Positions 63,286 through 64,000 of a stretch of 64,000 nucleotides of DNA are shown in pieces. The notes beneath the pieces are model-generated. The model was not told the origin of the DNA and did not search any database. It was given only the letters and a program-made list of their open reading frames with translations. A program made the translations under genes and the position numbers. The DNA comes from Euborellia annulipes. Taxonomy: Eukaryota > Arthropoda > Insecta > Dermaptera > Anisolabididae. Position 1 is the stretch's first letter. Every line of letters starts with the position of its first letter. The stretch spans positions 51,719-115,718 of the forward strand of contig JAKCPI010003147.1 of assembly GCA_023213315.1 (NCBI GenBank). Direction: 5' to 3'.

Positions 63286-63999
63286 CTAACATTCCTCGTC
63301 TATTTCTTCCGTAAGTCCTTTCCACCATTCTTTCATTTCTCTTCCCACTTTCCTCTCGAATTCTCTGCAATCTTCGCAATGTTGCGCTGTTTCCTTCTCC
63401 TTCTCACATCCCCTGCACATTTTTCCTCCTCTGTCTTCTCTCCCCCTCCATATGTTCCCACATCTTGCTCGAGCCCAGAGTTTTTTCGTTTCTTCCTGCC
63501 ATTTGTTATTTTGCCAATAGGTTGCCATCTCTATACTGTTTTTTATATTTCTATAATAATGGCAGTAATTCGATCTGTCCGCCTTTACCCAGTCGTTTTG
63601 GACAATTTGTTCAAGGTCCGTTCTCAACATATCCTCCATTATTGAGATCATATTTTGAAGATCCTCCTGGTCCACCATATTTCTCCAGTTCCTCCCCAAT
63701 CCTTCTATCCTTTCCTTCATTGCGTTTCCCCATTCAGTTCCTCTTCCATTTTTCACTCCTCTTTTTATTTCTTCCCAGCAAATTTTCACCCAGGCTTCTG
63801 GTTTTTTCTTTTCTATTTTGATTATGAATTTAAATAAGGTTTTCATGGCCATAGTTGTCATTTTTGTTCTTGCCATTTCTCTCCTCCAAATATAGTCTGG
63901 TGTGCTTCTTGAAATACCGGTTATCATTTTTATAAATTGCCCCTGTATCCTTTCCACCTCCAATCTTTCCTTCCATCCCCAAATTTCGACTCCATACAT
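63286..63999 (-). CDS. Non-LTR retrotransposon (LINE) reverse transcriptase, C-terminal part, cut by window edge
   Basis: An open frame of 237 residues ends at a TAG and stays open to the right edge, so the true start lies outside the window; the first Met shown is only the first one in view. The sequence begins with YGVEIWGW and continues IQGQFIKMITGISRSTPDYI, the pattern of the region after the catalytic core in many arthropod LINE ORF2 proteins (an aromatic-GxEIWGW block, then a tract ending in TPxYI). Near the C-terminus GNIWRG is followed by a CxxC...ETxxHCxxC cluster (Cys195, Cys198, His207, Cys208, Cys211), the usual C-terminal zinc-binding motif of such elements. Endonuclease and YxDD catalytic domains would lie further right and are not visible. 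No stop or frameshift occurs in this part, suggesting a fairly young copy. The clade (Jockey, R1 or I-like) cannot be set from this fragment. The plus-strand frames over it are shadows. Confidence 0.85.
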   Translation of the reverse strand: MYGVEIWGWKERLEVERIQGQFIKMITGISRSTPDYIWRREMARTKMTTMAMKTLFKFIIKIEKKKPEAWVKICWEEIKRGVKNGRGTEWGNAMKERIEGLGRNWRNMVDQEDLQNMISIMEDMLRTDLEQIVQNDWVKADRSNYCHYYRNIKNSIEMATYWQNNKWQEETKKLWARARCGNIWRGREDRGGKMCRGCEKEKETAQHCEDCREFERKVGREMKEWWKGLTEEIDEEC

Positions 64000-64000
64000 T

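Noticed and set aside
63379..63837. Plus-strand frames opposite the LINE
   Set aside because: Antisense shadows of the reverse-transcriptase frame.

Overview
This is nuclear DNA of an animal, most likely an arthropod, and almost all of it is non-coding. It is AT-rich and full of homopolymers and microsatellites. It carries tRNA-derived and 5S-like SINEs, MITEs, splice-site-like signals, and one long open frame: the C-terminal part of a non-LTR retrotransposon reverse transcriptase of a type common in arthropods (63286-63999, minus, running off the right edge). I cannot name the species. No complete protein-coding gene, functional rRNA, CRISPR array or operon is visible. Most short open frames are chance frames inside repeats.

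The window reads best as a long intron or intergenic tract filled by repeats. Gene signal is limited to four weak to moderate items, all on the plus strand: a locally GC-richer first-exon candidate (28130-28368) with an upstream in-frame stop, a short ORF and a good splice donor; a 48-nt phase-compatible exon candidate at 47272-47319; and fused acceptor/donor sites resembling recursive-splicing ratchet points at 5693/5694 and 2130/2131 (47271/47272 also has this form).

Repeat layout. A ~650-bp dispersed element ending in a ~85-nt near-perfect hairpin occurs at 496, 19599, 23751, 26425, 29338, 37009 (minus) and 50760, and the hairpin also occurs alone. A terminal motif, GATGTAGAATGTATATAAA..GGCGTCT, and a sister motif, GATGTAGATCGTATATAAAT, recur all over the window and often face each other. 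Large foldback (inverted-repeat) elements sit at 12535-13852, 18308-18756, 35432-35925, 37690-37884, 40711-41160, 41276-42557, 43083-44882, 51945-52138 and 60511-60837. Shorter near-perfect palindromes sit at 11052-11151, 26027-26138, 32238-32545 and 48823-49024. tRNA-derived SINEs, 5S-rRNA-like repeats, hAT-type MITEs and several tandem arrays are nested among them.

The most interesting signal is that several foldbacks carry a compact motif resembling a hammerhead ribozyme core (CUGANGA, stem, GAAACGUH) with complementary flanks where stem I should be. Stem III is reduced to CG, as in the small hammerhead variants known from Penelope-like retroelements. A 9-copy, exactly 36-bp tandem array at 15401 repeats a similar core. 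Every call here was made by eye: no alignment, covariance model or database search was run.
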